Source: Watersipora subatra (taxonomy: Eukaryota; Bryozoa; Gymnolaemata; Cheilostomatida; Watersiporidae). From it: a DNA stretch of 64,000 bases. Of this stretch, positions 39,301 to 50,900 are shown in pieces. A program made the translations under genes and the position numbers. The stretch covers positions 34,274,121-34,338,120 of the forward strand of contig NC_088711.1 of the NCBI RefSeq assembly GCF_963576615.1, written 5' to 3'. How positions within the stretch are numbered: the first letter of the stretch is position 1; each line of letters begins with the position of its first letter. The notes under the pieces are model-generated. The model ran no database searches, had not been told where the DNA came from, and was given only the letters and a program-made list of their open reading frames with translations.

Positions 39301-42300
39301 CAACAACCACGGGACACGTGAAGTACATGTATGAGAGCTTGGGGAAAATAACTTGTTTGTCCAATCTAAGGATAGTATACTAAGCATACCTGTCTCTCAA
39401 AGTCTTCTTGGTAAGCATCAAATATCTCCCATTGACTAGCGTTGGATGAGTATGTGGCTCTAGGTGGGGGCTCTGTTGCTGTGCCTCGCTCCTACAGAGA
39501 TTTGTGCAATAAAATGTGACAAGTGTAGATGCATATATTGTTACAGGTGATGAAGATAAGTTTTTGTAAAAGCAAAACTGCCAGACACTTTGTCTGGTCG
39601 AGTGACACACAAACACTCGAGGGTAAAAAGTCAGTTTAAATCAAAGTAAGTTTGGCACCGGAGAATGTCTAATCTAGGAGGCTGACAGAGAGCCCCTTGA
39701 ATAGAGTCAGTCTATGATCAGGAACTAAGGCAAAACCCTTATTCTATAAAGTATTAAATATATAGAATTGCTGCCTTACTCTGTAGGGATTGTTGTAGGT
39801 CTGAGATGCTCTTTCACTGTAGTTGAATTGATTGGTTAGTTTTTTGGCTCCTCCAGTTTTTGGTTCAGGAGAGGTTCCATCTTCATCAGCATCAGCCTTG
39901 ACCTCTTCTACCTTCTCAATCTCATCCTCTGCCGTCTCCTCCTCAGGAGGAGCTGACATTAGCAGAGACATACATAGACTAGACACAGGTAGAAAGTATA
40001 CTATTCTGTGATATTTAGATTAATATATATTGTACAGTATGCCCCAAAAGGATGTATAATCTCTTTGGCTTTAGATAGTGAATGAAAATTTGTCTATTTC
40101 AGATTTGACTTCAGACTAAAAATGGCAAATACTGGGCTTACATTTTAGCAAAAAAATTTAAATTGTTGAAGTGAGATATGTTTCGCTGAATTTTCCTACA
40201 GAGCATTCAATGTGCCACAAGGAGCATCAGTTCAGCTCAGCCTCCATCAGCATCGCCAACAGTGACAAACGAATAACAACATCATGGCATGCGATTAACT
40301 TAAACCACCTCGGCAGCACAAACGAAACAAATAATAGAGGTTGACTTTAGCTGCATTACATAGCTTGGCAGCGTGCAGGACATTCATGTTTTCTTACCCG
40401 CTTTAGATGTACCATAGTGTGAGTAGGCTATAAACAACAAATTGTTATAAATATTCACAATAATTATTTTGGTTTGCATCTATTTCCTTCTTATATAACC
40501 ACTCTAATACTAATGCCACAGCGCTAGAGATGATTGAGCAACGAAATAAGGTTAAGAAAGCTATGTTTTTAAAAAAACTGTGACATCACAATGATTCAAG
40601 ATGGCTGGTGAATATCATATATATAAATGCATTAACATAAATATGCCAACCTTCTAGCAAATTAAGCTCCAGCCTATCACTGCCCTTTTTGTTGAGCAAG
40701 AAGAACTATGGACATCGCTATGTGTGAGTGAACACTTTGTAATTAGCGCTTTTACTTGAAGGAATGACTTTATAGTTTATATAGCATTGCTACTAGTTCA
40801 AAAAATTTTAATTTTTTTCCCACTCACCATTTATATTATATATACTATTATTATATATTATTATTATGTTTAAAGATTAGGGCTAACAAAGTGACTTAGT
40901 ACACAATTAAGTTAACAGTGTATATAAGACTGCGTTTATTCAATTCAAAATTGAACTAAAAAATGCTATGACAATTTTTAGAGAATTTCCACACTTAACT
41001 TGTAGCAACAATTAATAACCCACAGATTTTCTTGTTACTTATTTACATGTATATACCTTCAGCCAGCCCCTGCCTTGCGAGTTGTCTTCTCGCTTCATCT
41101 GATTCCTTGTGGAGGAGGTTACCATCAAGAGTGAAGTGTACAGCGAGCTGGTCGACATGCGCCGTCTGCTTATAGGTGTTCTCTTTGAAACTGTACCTGA
41201 CTATGTTCTGGGGAGCGTGTGGGTTGTTAGCGGTGAGTATTCTCGTTATTTCTTCTTTGAGCTCCTGCAAAATATTTTAGTTATTCAACCGCAGTTATTA
41301 TATAGCAAGTATAAACTCATTGGAAAGTGTTTTTATCCTAATAAAACTTAGATGTCACTCGATTGCATTGGATGACCTATTGTTAGACGTTTTAAACGAG
41401 CAAATAAACGCTGCTGTTTATCCTAAGATCCAATGAAATGATTACTGTTTACTGTAATTAGAGTTGCATGACACGCTTGTCTGTATCATTTTTATTAAAC
41501 TTCCTTCAAAAAGGTTTATTGCTATAGAGAATTGGTGACGTGTTTTAGAAGTTTGCACAGTGAAAATAGCCACAAGTGGTATTATGGGAATAATTAATAG
41601 TATCATAGATGTTCTCTCCCCATCGCATCCTCCCCTCTTTCTCACTCTCTCTTACTTTTCTCTACTCTGGCATCTCCCGTTTTTCCACCTCTTTTTCACT
41701 TTTCTCTGTCATCATCTTCTTTCTCACCCTCCCTCCATGATCCTCCTCCTTACTTCTCTGCCCTTTCTAACCCTTTTGGTTTTCACATCCGTCTCGCATC
41801 TTCTCCTCTCTCACCTTTGTCTCCTACCTTCACCCTCCCTACCATCTCTGTTCAAACTTCCTTGTTTAACCGTCCTCACAATCTCTCCCTTTCTCCTACC
41901 CTTCTCTCTCCCTTTCCTCTTTCTCACCCTTTCCTCTCCCTTACTTGTTCACCCCATTCACTTCCAGCCTCTCTGTCGTTTCTCTTAGTAACACTCACTT
42001 ACTTACACTCCCTTTTAGGCACTGCTTTTTTAAATTCCCATTTGTCGCACTTTTTTTCACTTTTTTCGCAGCTCTATTACCTCACTTATAGTTTATTTCC
42101 AAAAAAAGCAAATTGTGATTACTGTCCAACTTTTCCATTTTCATGAATTATTGAAATAAAAAAGAGACACACATCTTATGCTTTGAGCATTTACTCACTG
42201 CTTCGGTCAGGTTAAGCTGATCTTCTGGTTTGACCATGGTTTTCCCATTTAGCCAGTCATCTGGGTCTCCGACTTCAGTAATGTCATCATCCTCCTATAG

Positions 42301-43477
42301 AACAGCATGGCTGATCAACTCAACTAGCTGCCATTTAGTCACATTAAAAATTAATCGTTATATTATTATTAGTCAGCACTGCCAGCTGCAAATAACAGCT
42401 TGCAAGGTACTTTATCACTGTAAGATAATCTGTGCAAATGCCTATCAGAGTTGTCCGTAGTACTTGCTTTTGTTGAATTAGTGACAGAAGACTATACTCT
42501 ATTTGATACATGTCCCATGATAATGCTCACAGGACATTCTATAAACAACCCAAAATAGTTGGTGCAGATAAACAAACAAAATAAATAGTGTTTAGACATA
42601 TATAAGCTGAATTTATAGTTTGTGCAGATTACCGCCACAATTTCAAACATAGTTCCAGCATGGTTTTTAGGTTCCTATAAATTAAAGAGTTGTGATGTTA
42701 TAATTAATTTATATTGCATTTAAACAACATTTAAACATTTGTAATAATAAACAAATGTAGTGAAGCATTTTAACCAAAAGCATTAAGTCATGAAATTGCA
42801 TAGACCAATTGCAGTAAGTTCTTTTACTCACCCCTCTTCTTCTGCCTTTGCCTTTTTCAGCTAAAGTCTAAAAAATGAGCAATGATAATTTATCTATTTA
42901 TTCATATTTTGCATAATAAACAAGGTTTAACACAAACAAAACAGTATCACAACATATAGCAAAAGAAAGAAATTGACTTTGCTGACTTTTTGTCATACAA
43001 CCTGGTGAGACGGAGCTGCAGATCTTCGATTACGATACTGAAATAGCACAATGTTTTGTTTTATTAGTATTTTAAAACATGATCATTATAGAACCAATTT
43101 CTTGTGTGATTTATGTTAAAAGATATTATAAGAAGCAACAACACTATTACATCAGATGGTTATATCATTCTAAATTCATAAAGAATCTTAAACCCCGCAA
43201 GAAGCTGCAGTGTATGTCGAGTTCTGTAATAGTTTTTTTTTATTAAATTTTATACTAACAAAAAATATTTTTACTACACAAGTGCCGATTTATAGGTAAA
43301 ACATCACAACATACAGCAGCAACAATAAGCTGGCACGTGAAGCATCATAAAAATAAAAATATAGCTACTAGCTAGTGTAGCTGTCACGCTTTGATTAACG
43401 AACGTTTGCAATTGATTGTGCTTTGTCTGTAACAATAAATAACGGAGCTTAACCTTTGTTGGCTTTTTAGGAGGCAT
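24340..43477 (-). CDS. Axonemal dynein intermediate chain 1, 20 exons, 730 aa
   Basis: Subunit of the outer dynein arm of motile cilia that links heavy chains to the doublet microtubule. Exons, in transcript order: 43454-43477, 43002-43037, 42832-42867, 42633-42674, 42199-42294, 41057-41264, 39780-39952, 39390-39491, 38931-38993, 38034-38114, 37748-37832 (or alternative 37379-37463), 36646-36807, 31705-31895, 31417-31563, 30706-30793, 29273-29501, 27922-28021, 25884-26069, 25169-25207, 24340-24444. All are in phase. Diagnostic segments: [66 protein letters not shown], then a WD40 beta-propeller from about exon 12 ([100 protein letters not shown]). Human DNAI1 is 699 aa, so the length fits. 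The start is MPPKKPTK; the open frame extends upstream but without homology. Complete and apparently functional. Confidence 0.96.
26235..26650 (+). mobile_element. tRNA-derived SINE-like element, copy 2
   Basis: Same architecture and orientation as the copy at 22.9-23.2 kb: head segment CAATGAATTTGAGTAACTTA, then ACTATAATAAGAGCCGTGTT, a tRNA-like part at about 26505-26575 (GTGTAATGGATAGTATGCC and B-box-like GAGTTCAATTCC), and the shared tail TTTTCGTTACTAAAACTTCA, CTATACTGGACA. It ends in a (TA)n tract. It lies in intron 17 of DNAI1 (26070-27921), in the opposite orientation to the gene. Confidence 0.7.
26635..26735. repeat. (TA)n microsatellite and long imperfect hairpin
   Basis: A TA run at 26635-26658 is followed by an inverted repeat of about 20 bp per arm, TTATATATAATATCTC pairing with GAGATATTATATATAA around a short GTGTATATAT centre. 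It abuts the 3' end of the SINE-like element. Confidence 0.75.
29629..30499. mobile_element. ~870-bp DNA-transposon-like element with long terminal inverted repeats
   Basis: The left arm (from AGGTTGACTTGCAACAAAAT at 29633 to TTACAAGCTCTTAAAAGCT near 29753) is the reverse complement of the right arm (about 30375-30495, ending GTTGCAAGTCAACCT) with few mismatches, giving arms of roughly 120 bp. Both ends are bordered by TTAA (29629-29632 and 30496-30499), consistent with a TTAA target duplication as in piggyBac-type elements. The interior has no transposase frame, so it is non-autonomous. It sits in DNAI1 intron 15. A truncated relative is at 53.55-53.92 kb. Confidence 0.85.
31899..36150. repeat. 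4.2-kb minisatellite filling DNAI1 intron 12, 46/43-bp units
   Basis: About 90 tandem copies of a 46-bp unit (plus strand CTGCAAACATAAAGGCATAT, ATTCGAGTAATAATATAGTG, AAAGTA) interspersed with a 43-bp variant where GTGAAAGTACTGC becomes GTGAAGCTGC. The two lengths alternate in recurring patterns, so higher-order blocks have duplicated. Single-base variants are few. The array begins exactly at the acceptor of exon 13. On the transcribed strand each unit carries GCCTTTATGTTTGCAG, an acceptor-like word. No unit contains a stop codon in any minus-strand frame, which produces very long spurious ORFs (up to 1293 codons). Confidence 0.97.
37379..37463 (-). CDS. DNAI1 alternative exon 11b (duplicate of 11a)
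   Basis: Exactly 85 bp with the same phases as exon 11a, acceptor GTACTTTCAG and donor CAAG/GTCAGA. It encodes [14 protein letters not shown] followed by [14 protein letters not shown]. The second halves of the two copies are almost identical and the first halves differ at most positions. Because 85 is not a multiple of 3, including both or neither shifts the frame, so only one can be used per mRNA. Intact frame and splice sites argue against a dead copy. Confidence 0.85.
37748..37832 (-). CDS. DNAI1 alternative exon 11a
   Basis: 85 bp, phase 0 in and phase 1 out, flanked by acceptor GTCTCTCCAG and donor CAAG/GTATTC. It encodes [14 protein letters not shown] followed by [14 protein letters not shown]. 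It is the copy closer to human DNAI1 (which has a Tyr at the same place in NQNTYDD). See exon 11b, 284 bp further along the transcript. Confidence 0.9.
41620..41985. repeat. Long polypyrimidine tract in DNAI1 intron 5
   Basis: About 370 bp of almost uninterrupted C/T on the plus strand (CTC, CCTCTTTCTC, TTTCTCACCC type words), hence a polypurine tract in the DNAI1 pre-mRNA. It could form triplex DNA. Apparent plus-strand ORFs here are Ser/Leu/Pro/Phe-rich composition artefacts. Confidence 0.8.
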
Positions 43478-43567
43478 CGTCGCGTTCGTCAAGAATATTA
43501 ATTTTGTGCGACGTTTGTCGTTTATCACGATTTCGTTGTCGAACAGACAGTGCTTGAAGCATGCAGC

Positions 43568-43582
43568 GTTGCTAGCGACAAC
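43568..43582. promoter_or_regulatory. Candidate RFX X-box
   Basis: GTTGCTAGCGACAAC matches the two-half-site form GTTGCC-N3-GGCAAC with one mismatch in each half. It lies 91-105 bases upstream of the DNAI1 start codon, within the usual range for X-boxes of ciliary genes. Confidence 0.55.
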
Positions 43583-43670
43583 GCTCATGCGCATAGAAAA
43601 CAGGATAAACCTTGATGGACCAATAGAAGGTTTTGTACTATACTCTTTATATCCAATCATAAGCCACTAC

Positions 43671-43678
43671 TTTCGCGC
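43671..43678 (+). promoter_or_regulatory. Candidate E2F site
   Basis: TTTCGCGC is an exact E2F consensus (TTTSGCGC), 108 bases before the PCNA start codon. A nearby CCGCGAA (43681-43687) is a partial inverted match. Confidence 0.55.
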
Positions 43679-43785
43679 TCCCGCGAACAAGTCTGGACGG
43701 GTCGTCATTGTTAGCGGCAGTGCTCCCACGGATCGCTTACGGTTTGCTATTTTTCTCCTCCTGTTATCCAGCGCACGGCTCCAGG

Positions 43786-45480
<1,695 letters not shown>

Positions 45481-45579
45481 ACAACTGTGGAATATCTCTG
45501 AACGGTTTCATATATTTCATGCTGTCAGATATTTTACACAAGCTGCCACTTTCTAAATGGATGTGAACCGCTTTACAAT

Positions 45580-45594
45580 TTTATTATTTTTATT
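45580..45594 (-). terminator. Candidate poly(A) signals of TMEM167A
   Basis: Two minus-strand AATAAA words (45580-45585 and 45589-45594) lie about 245-260 bases past the TMEM167A stop. They fall inside the PCNA 3' UTR, which implies overlap of the two convergent transcripts if used. Confidence 0.45.
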
Positions 45595-45680
45595 ATGTAA
45601 ATCTGTTGTTATGTACAGCTTTCATTCATTCATAATCGACAGCCATTGCAAACCCATCATTACATATAAAGACATTCAAT

Positions 45681-45686
45681 AATAAA
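45681..45686 (+). terminator. Candidate poly(A) signal of PCNA
   Basis: AATAAA 200 bases after the PCNA stop. It lies downstream (in PCNA sense) of the minus-strand signals of the neighbouring TMEM167A gene. Confidence 0.55.
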
Positions 45687-45837
45687 GAGTGCATATCAGG
45701 GTTTAGCTCGTATCAGACATTTTTTAACTGCTACATTTTTGTAATAAATATGCTGCTACCTCTGCTTTTGTGTGGAGCAACAGTGCCATCACTACGTATA
45801 CCGTTGTATAAGATAAAATTTTAAATGGTAGACAGCC

Positions 45838-46617
45838 TCAGGTAAGGAATAGAATGGTAAAAGCCATAGCTATACAGCAGCATGCCACCCAAGGACTCTT
45901 CCTTTCTCCTATCCTAGCGCACTTCCAAAATACTCCCAACAATCTACAACAGATGCAAGTACAATATACGTATATATGTAGATTGTCATCACATCTAAAA
46001 TGCTAAAACTTGAACAGTTGGTTTAAATAGCTGTATTCATAGTTCAGAAATTTAGCACCTATTTTTTGGTGAAAATGAATACCTATCATGAATGGTAGAG
46101 TGCTGGTTTCCAATGTCTTAAGAAACTCCTATTTGTGAGAAAAGGGATAAGCTTACCCTTCCTTGTGTTTGTCGATCACGCTGGGGAAGATAGACCTTAT
46201 GTAGGCGCATGTACAGATGAGAAGCAGGACAACTGAGAGGAGACTTTGAAAATTGAAAAGAGCCGACTGCAATAACATGCAAAAGTTGTGAGGTAATACA
46301 GGGGGGTCAGTAGCTAGCACCAAGCCACTCCTTATGTCAGTTCCAGGGAATTCAGTCTCTTTAGAGGCAGCCACCCGCGACTGGTAATCTTATCAGAATT
46401 CTAGGCAACAAAAGAAATGAAAGTAGGTTTGGCTATTAAATCACATGATCATCCTGCCATTGCTAAGCATCTTTGGTTATTTTAGACTAGTTTGTGTTAT
46501 AAACAGCAACAGGTGACTTACTACCTTAATTTGACCTCTGAATGTGACTTGAGTGCCCGCTAGCTAAAGTGTTTTCTCTCAAAGCTGCTGATAACAGGAG
46601 TTTCAATTACTTACCAT
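45838..46617 (-). CDS. Kish-A (TMEM167A), 3 exons, 72 aa
   Basis: Small Golgi membrane protein of the Kish family, required for secretion in Drosophila cells. Exon 1 contributes only the initiator ATG (46615-46617), directly followed by donor GTAAGT; exon 2 is 46157-46266 and exon 3 45838-45943, all in phase. The sequence reads [20 protein letters not shown], then [38 protein letters not shown] and a hydrophobic end to the stop. Two hydrophobic segments (about residues 10-25 and 55-70) fit the family topology. The length of 72 aa equals vertebrate Kish-A. The exon 2 frame is open upstream of the acceptor (MAASKETEF...), but that extension has no homology and is intron. Confidence 0.95.
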
Positions 46618-48286
46618 GTTGAATTACGATTAGCTTGTGAACTGGAACAACTCCTTTTGCTTGGAACGTAAGACAATGTATCGAATGCTACAAGGATATC
46701 CATGTAATCAGTTATGATCATTACCGTAAGTTGTGGACAGATCATTTCATTATCTAAAGATGTAGAGTCCACAAACAGACAATTGTGTCAATACAGGCAG
46801 TTATTTGTACATTGTGTCATACATGCCATACTTTGATATGGCCATGAAGTGAATGTTGTTAGCCTATCTTATGATTTAACTCAGAACAGTAAAACAACAA
46901 TTTCATATCTCCGTCAATACAATACTTCTGTAGCATATTTTGGGATATATTACACAACAGACAGAAGAGATTGGGCTGTCTGTTGAGTGGTCTTTCGGTC
47001 ACATAGCTATACAGTAATTATTAAAATAATACACAACATTGCAATATTTTGCGAATTAGAATGCTAGCAAGCTGTGGTTCTCAAAGTTTTTCATTCATAT
47101 TAGCTTCTGTAACCACATTAATCAAAACATACGGTTTTAATATTTTTTCTCAAATTTTATGAAAAGCTAGGCTGTTTTTTTTTTGCATAAAAACAGATTT
47201 TGCTACAAAAACCTTGGTTATGTTTTAAGAGATTATGCCCACTCAGTTCTTCAAGTTCCGATAGAAGACAACTCCTAATTAGGCTCAAAAAGATGCCACG
47301 CTATGAATTGTCTTAGTTACACAGTCATATGCATGTTTATGTGTATTAGTAGTATGCAGCTTTTACAAGCTAAGCCTTAACATGCTCTTTGAGAAAACTT
47401 CTAGATACATAATGCAATTTACTTTAGTACAGAAAATCCAAACACAACACAAAGCTGGAACAAAATTATAGGGTATATCAATTACAAAAGACAAAAATAA
47501 TAAATGTGTTGCCGTTTTTTAATAAATTCAAGTCTCACCATAATGATATTAATGACCAGGTTTAATCGGTGGAAATTGAAGTAAATGTTTTGTATGGCCA
47601 TGTCAAGGTCAGCTCTCCAACGAAGTAGATCAGTGTGAAATGGAGTTGTGCTAGACTTACAATCCGCAGTATAATGAGTGCTTAACTCCAAACTAAATAG
47701 TGTCTTGTCTAAAATACTCCATTTCCGGCTAGTGATGGGGTCAGCATTTCCTGAGTTTAAAAGGTCTTATCCGTGCTATTCACGCACTTTGTAATAAACC
47801 CGGTTAAATATTAAACCTGGTCAAGCTTACTTTCGCATGTACAGGCAACGGGGCAAGTTGTTGTTAGTCGAAGCTTATATAGGCCAATGTTAAAAAGATA
47901 ACCTCTTCGAATGTATCAAAAAATGCTTAAAATCTCATCAACATCATAGCACCGGATTCAATTTAGCACTTTGATGTGGTGGTTTAATCTCAAGTTTTGT
48001 TGCAATACATATTTTAACATGAAATATATTGAGTGGATAACCAAATGTTAAAATTCTGTCAACCTTCGTCAGCATCAGGGGCATCAGGCATTCCGAATGT
48101 TCAACCGGTGCAAAGTATGATATATATGCAGTTGAGCTAAAATCTTATTTGGGATGAGTCATCCATAGCCATGGCAAATTGGTTTGTAACATAGGAGAGC
48201 TGGGGCAATTATTTTTGCATGTTGAGCACTTGGCCGAAGCAATCAGCCCACCTGTATTCTTTGCAATCAAGTCATCACAAGATAAG

Positions 48287-48335
48287 TTCATAACATAATT
48301 AGCTGTAACATAATTAGCTGTAACATAGTTAGTGC
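48287..48335. repeat. 16-bp direct repeat, three copies
   Basis: TAACATAATTAGCTG is repeated three times in tandem, the last with one change (TAACATAGTTAG). Nothing further is visible. Confidence 0.75.
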
Positions 48336-49029
48336 TTTGCATAAGATGCCATAAAAATCACATGTTTGCCTGCTATTTAAGTACTCAAGTTTGAGACAAA
48401 GCTTGACAAAACATGCCGTTAGTTAGTTTTCTGTTGTGCAAAATATATGAAGTTAAAACTTCTCGATTCAATTGAAGTATATGAAGCTCAAAGATGGTTG
48501 AGGGGTAATGTGTAAAAATTGGTAATTCAAAAATTGTTTCCCTGACCAAATAAATATGGACTTTAACTCTTATGCATCAAATTTAGATGAATTTACCAGC
48601 CAGTTCAGTTTACAACGACTGCTTCCACAATTAGCAGAATACCATCAGAAGTCCAGCTAATTGTAGGTGTTCATTCAGCTTGGTAACTCAAATGATAAGT
48701 CACGCAAGCTGGCCAGTATGCACCAGTGATGTTAATGTAAGCAAAATGATTCACGACATTTGCAGCCATGTTTTATAAATAATTTGGGAGCCATCGCCAC
48801 CTTCTTCTAGAGAAGCCTGGCAATAAAATGCTTTGGTGTCGTCTCCACTCAGAAACCTAGTGTTAATTTTGCCATATCAAGTGTAAAAAGCCGAAGTCTT
48901 CAATACCAGAACATATTCCAGTGGGAATTGCGAGACTAATCATAGTCTGGCGCTTTCAAGCTTTGTATTGATCCACGACCATGCCCAAACCAAATGAAAA
49001 ATTAAAAAATAGATGTGTCTAACTCTAAA

Positions 49030-49415
49030 ATGCCACGTGCTTGACAAAAAACTAGCTTTAATACCGATGTCACGTGCTTGAAAAGAAACTAGCTTGCATC
49101 AGTACCGATGTCACGTGCTTGACAAGAAACTAGCTTCAATACCGATGTCCCGTGCTTGACAAGAAACTAGCTTCAATACCGATGTCCCGTGCTTGAAAAG
49201 AAACTAGCTTCAATACCGATGTCACGTGCTTGACAAGAAACTAGCTTGCATCAATACCGATGTCACGTGCTTGACAAGAAACTAGCTTGCATCAGTACCG
49301 ATGTCACGTGCTTGAAAAGAAACTAGCTTCAATACCGATGTCCCGTGCTTGAAAAGAAACTAGCTTCAATACCGATGTCACGCGCTTGACTGGAAACTAG
49401 CCTGCATCAATGTTG
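49030..49415. repeat. Minisatellite with CACGTG in each unit
   Basis: Ten copies of a 37-41-bp unit containing GATGTCACGTGCTTGACAAG and AAACTAGCTTCAATACC; some copies have a 4-bp insertion (TTGCATCA). Six copies keep a perfect E-box CACGTG, three read CCCGTG and one CACGCG. The copies lie on the same strand at near-regular spacing. Confidence 0.92.
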
Positions 49416-49914
49416 ATGTCACACCTGAAGATCACTAGGAAGTGTTGAGCTTATCAATCCAAAGCGCAGAATTAAAAACAATTGGCTTGAACAATAAGCG
49501 AGACCCATATTGCTATAGTAACTATTGAACCTTGAGAAGATGAGAGAAATATTAAAAGTGATTAGCAATAATCCTAGATAAACGTCGAACTAGAACAACG
49601 AGCAGCAAAACCTGACGTTGTAAAGCTTGTCAGAACGTGTGGAATAGTACCACGAGTTCTGGTATACTAGGACTGTGTACTAGCGTTTAAGGCACTAGGA
49701 TCCAGGTAAGATCAGATAAATGTTTGGTGTCATACATGATCACTGTACCTACAGTTCAAAGAGTGGAATTCTCAAGCACATTAAACGCAGAGAGCAGAAA
49801 TTGAATTGATAGATAGAGCACAACCTACATGTTTGGTGATAATACTGATCGAAAATAAATCAACCGACTGCCAACGCAGCAGGTTTTAGATGCTCAACTT
49901 GACCTTAAAGATCA

Positions 49915-50900
49915 ATGATCGGATCAATTGGAACAATTCACTCTGATAAAACTGTAGGTATGAATAAAACTTCACCCGAGCTTTTAAAGGTAGCTTTAGA
50001 CTGCTTAGTACCCATTTGCAAGTGGTGGATAACAAATTTCATACAACAGGCTTTCAAATATGCTAAATCGCAACTCTGTTCAAAAACAAAAGAAAGCGAG
50101 GAGAGTGTAATGACTATCAAGGCACTTCTGTTTTCACTGTGACTGATGAACTACTGGTGAAAATTCCTTTATGATGGCTCCAAAACATCGCTAATTTATG
50201 CACTTATAATTACTATGCAATTACAGGTCAAACAAATTACCGACTGACATGGTAATAATTGTTTGCCAACTCCAAAAAAAGTCTAAAGAGCCTCTCTGTT
50301 GAGATTTCATTGAGTTGACCCAGGATTTTGATTGTGTTGATAGAGAATCTCTATTTAAAGTTCCCAAGAAGAGAGATTGTCCTGCTCTCTTGTTCTTATT
50401 GCACTTTTTTACAAAAGGTATGCAGGCCCACAAACTGTCTAAAGGTGAATTATTGATGTCTATCTTTATAGCAAAAAATCAAGCAAGATTGAACCCTTGC
50501 CCCATCTTTTTCCAGTCTCTAAACCTCATATGTGTTCAAAAAACAGACCAAAACCTACATCTACCATTTTGTGTATTTCTGTTGATGCAGAATGATGGTA
50601 ACTTTTTAAACCAGGCTTGATTTGAAGCCCACTCTAGATATAACATGTTTATCAATAAAAAGCTACTGTACACAAACAGCGTGGCTCTGTGTGCGTCACC
50701 TACAGGATACCTTTAGTTAATGTTGGATCAATTTTCTGAAGCATCTAACTATTTGAACTGTGTATCAGCTTGACCATACCACAAATTGCTGAAATCCACA
50801 GATTTTTTATAAAAGAGACAGACTTCAACATGTTGATAAATGAATATACCTTAGATTATCTTTGTACAGAACACTACTAACAACCATATAATCTCAACTA
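49915..50900 (+). mobile_element. Decayed LINE (non-LTR retrotransposon) reverse transcriptase
   Basis: Across several frames the plus strand shows the collinear landmarks of a LINE reverse transcriptase: a region like G-x-x-K-T-S-P-E-L-L-K (about 49964), an L-F-K-N-K ... C-N-D-Y-Q-G-T-S segment (about 50077-50130), Q-L-Q-K-K-S-K followed by F-D-C-V-D-R-E-S-L-F-K (about 50265-50355), a G-M-Q-A segment (about 50419), and a later region with D-Q-F-S-E-A-S (about 50730). Frameshifts and in-frame stops separate the pieces, so it is dead. No endonuclease domain was recognised upstream. Confidence 0.75.

Larger units (their letters stand above)
43478..43785. promoter_or_regulatory. Bidirectional promoter region of DNAI1 and PCNA
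   Basis: Only 308 bp separate the two start codons, which face away from each other. The stretch is richer in CpG than its surroundings. Candidate sites seen: E2F-like TTTCGCGC at 43671-43678, CCAAT at 43620-43624 and 43653-43657, NRF1-like CATGCGCAT at 43586-43594, and an RFX X-box-like GTTGCTAGCGACAAC at 43568-43582. No TATA box is evident for either gene. E2F control of PCNA and RFX control of ciliary genes are well known; use of these sites here is inferred. Confidence 0.75.

Noticed and set aside
41560-42146. Plus-strand ORFs of 142 and 109 codons
   Set aside because: Composition artefacts of the polypyrimidine tract inside a DNAI1 intron.
43478-43660. Upstream extension of the DNAI1 first exon (MIGYKEY...)
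   Set aside because: It would cover the promoter side of PCNA and has no resemblance to dynein intermediate chains; the MPPKKPTK start fits the spliced model.
46267-46374. N-terminal extension of the Kish-A frame beginning MAASKETEF
   Set aside because: An acceptor (TTATTGCAG) precedes the conserved SALFNFQ, and an ATG/GTAAGT exon exists upstream at 46615, matching the family's 72-aa length.
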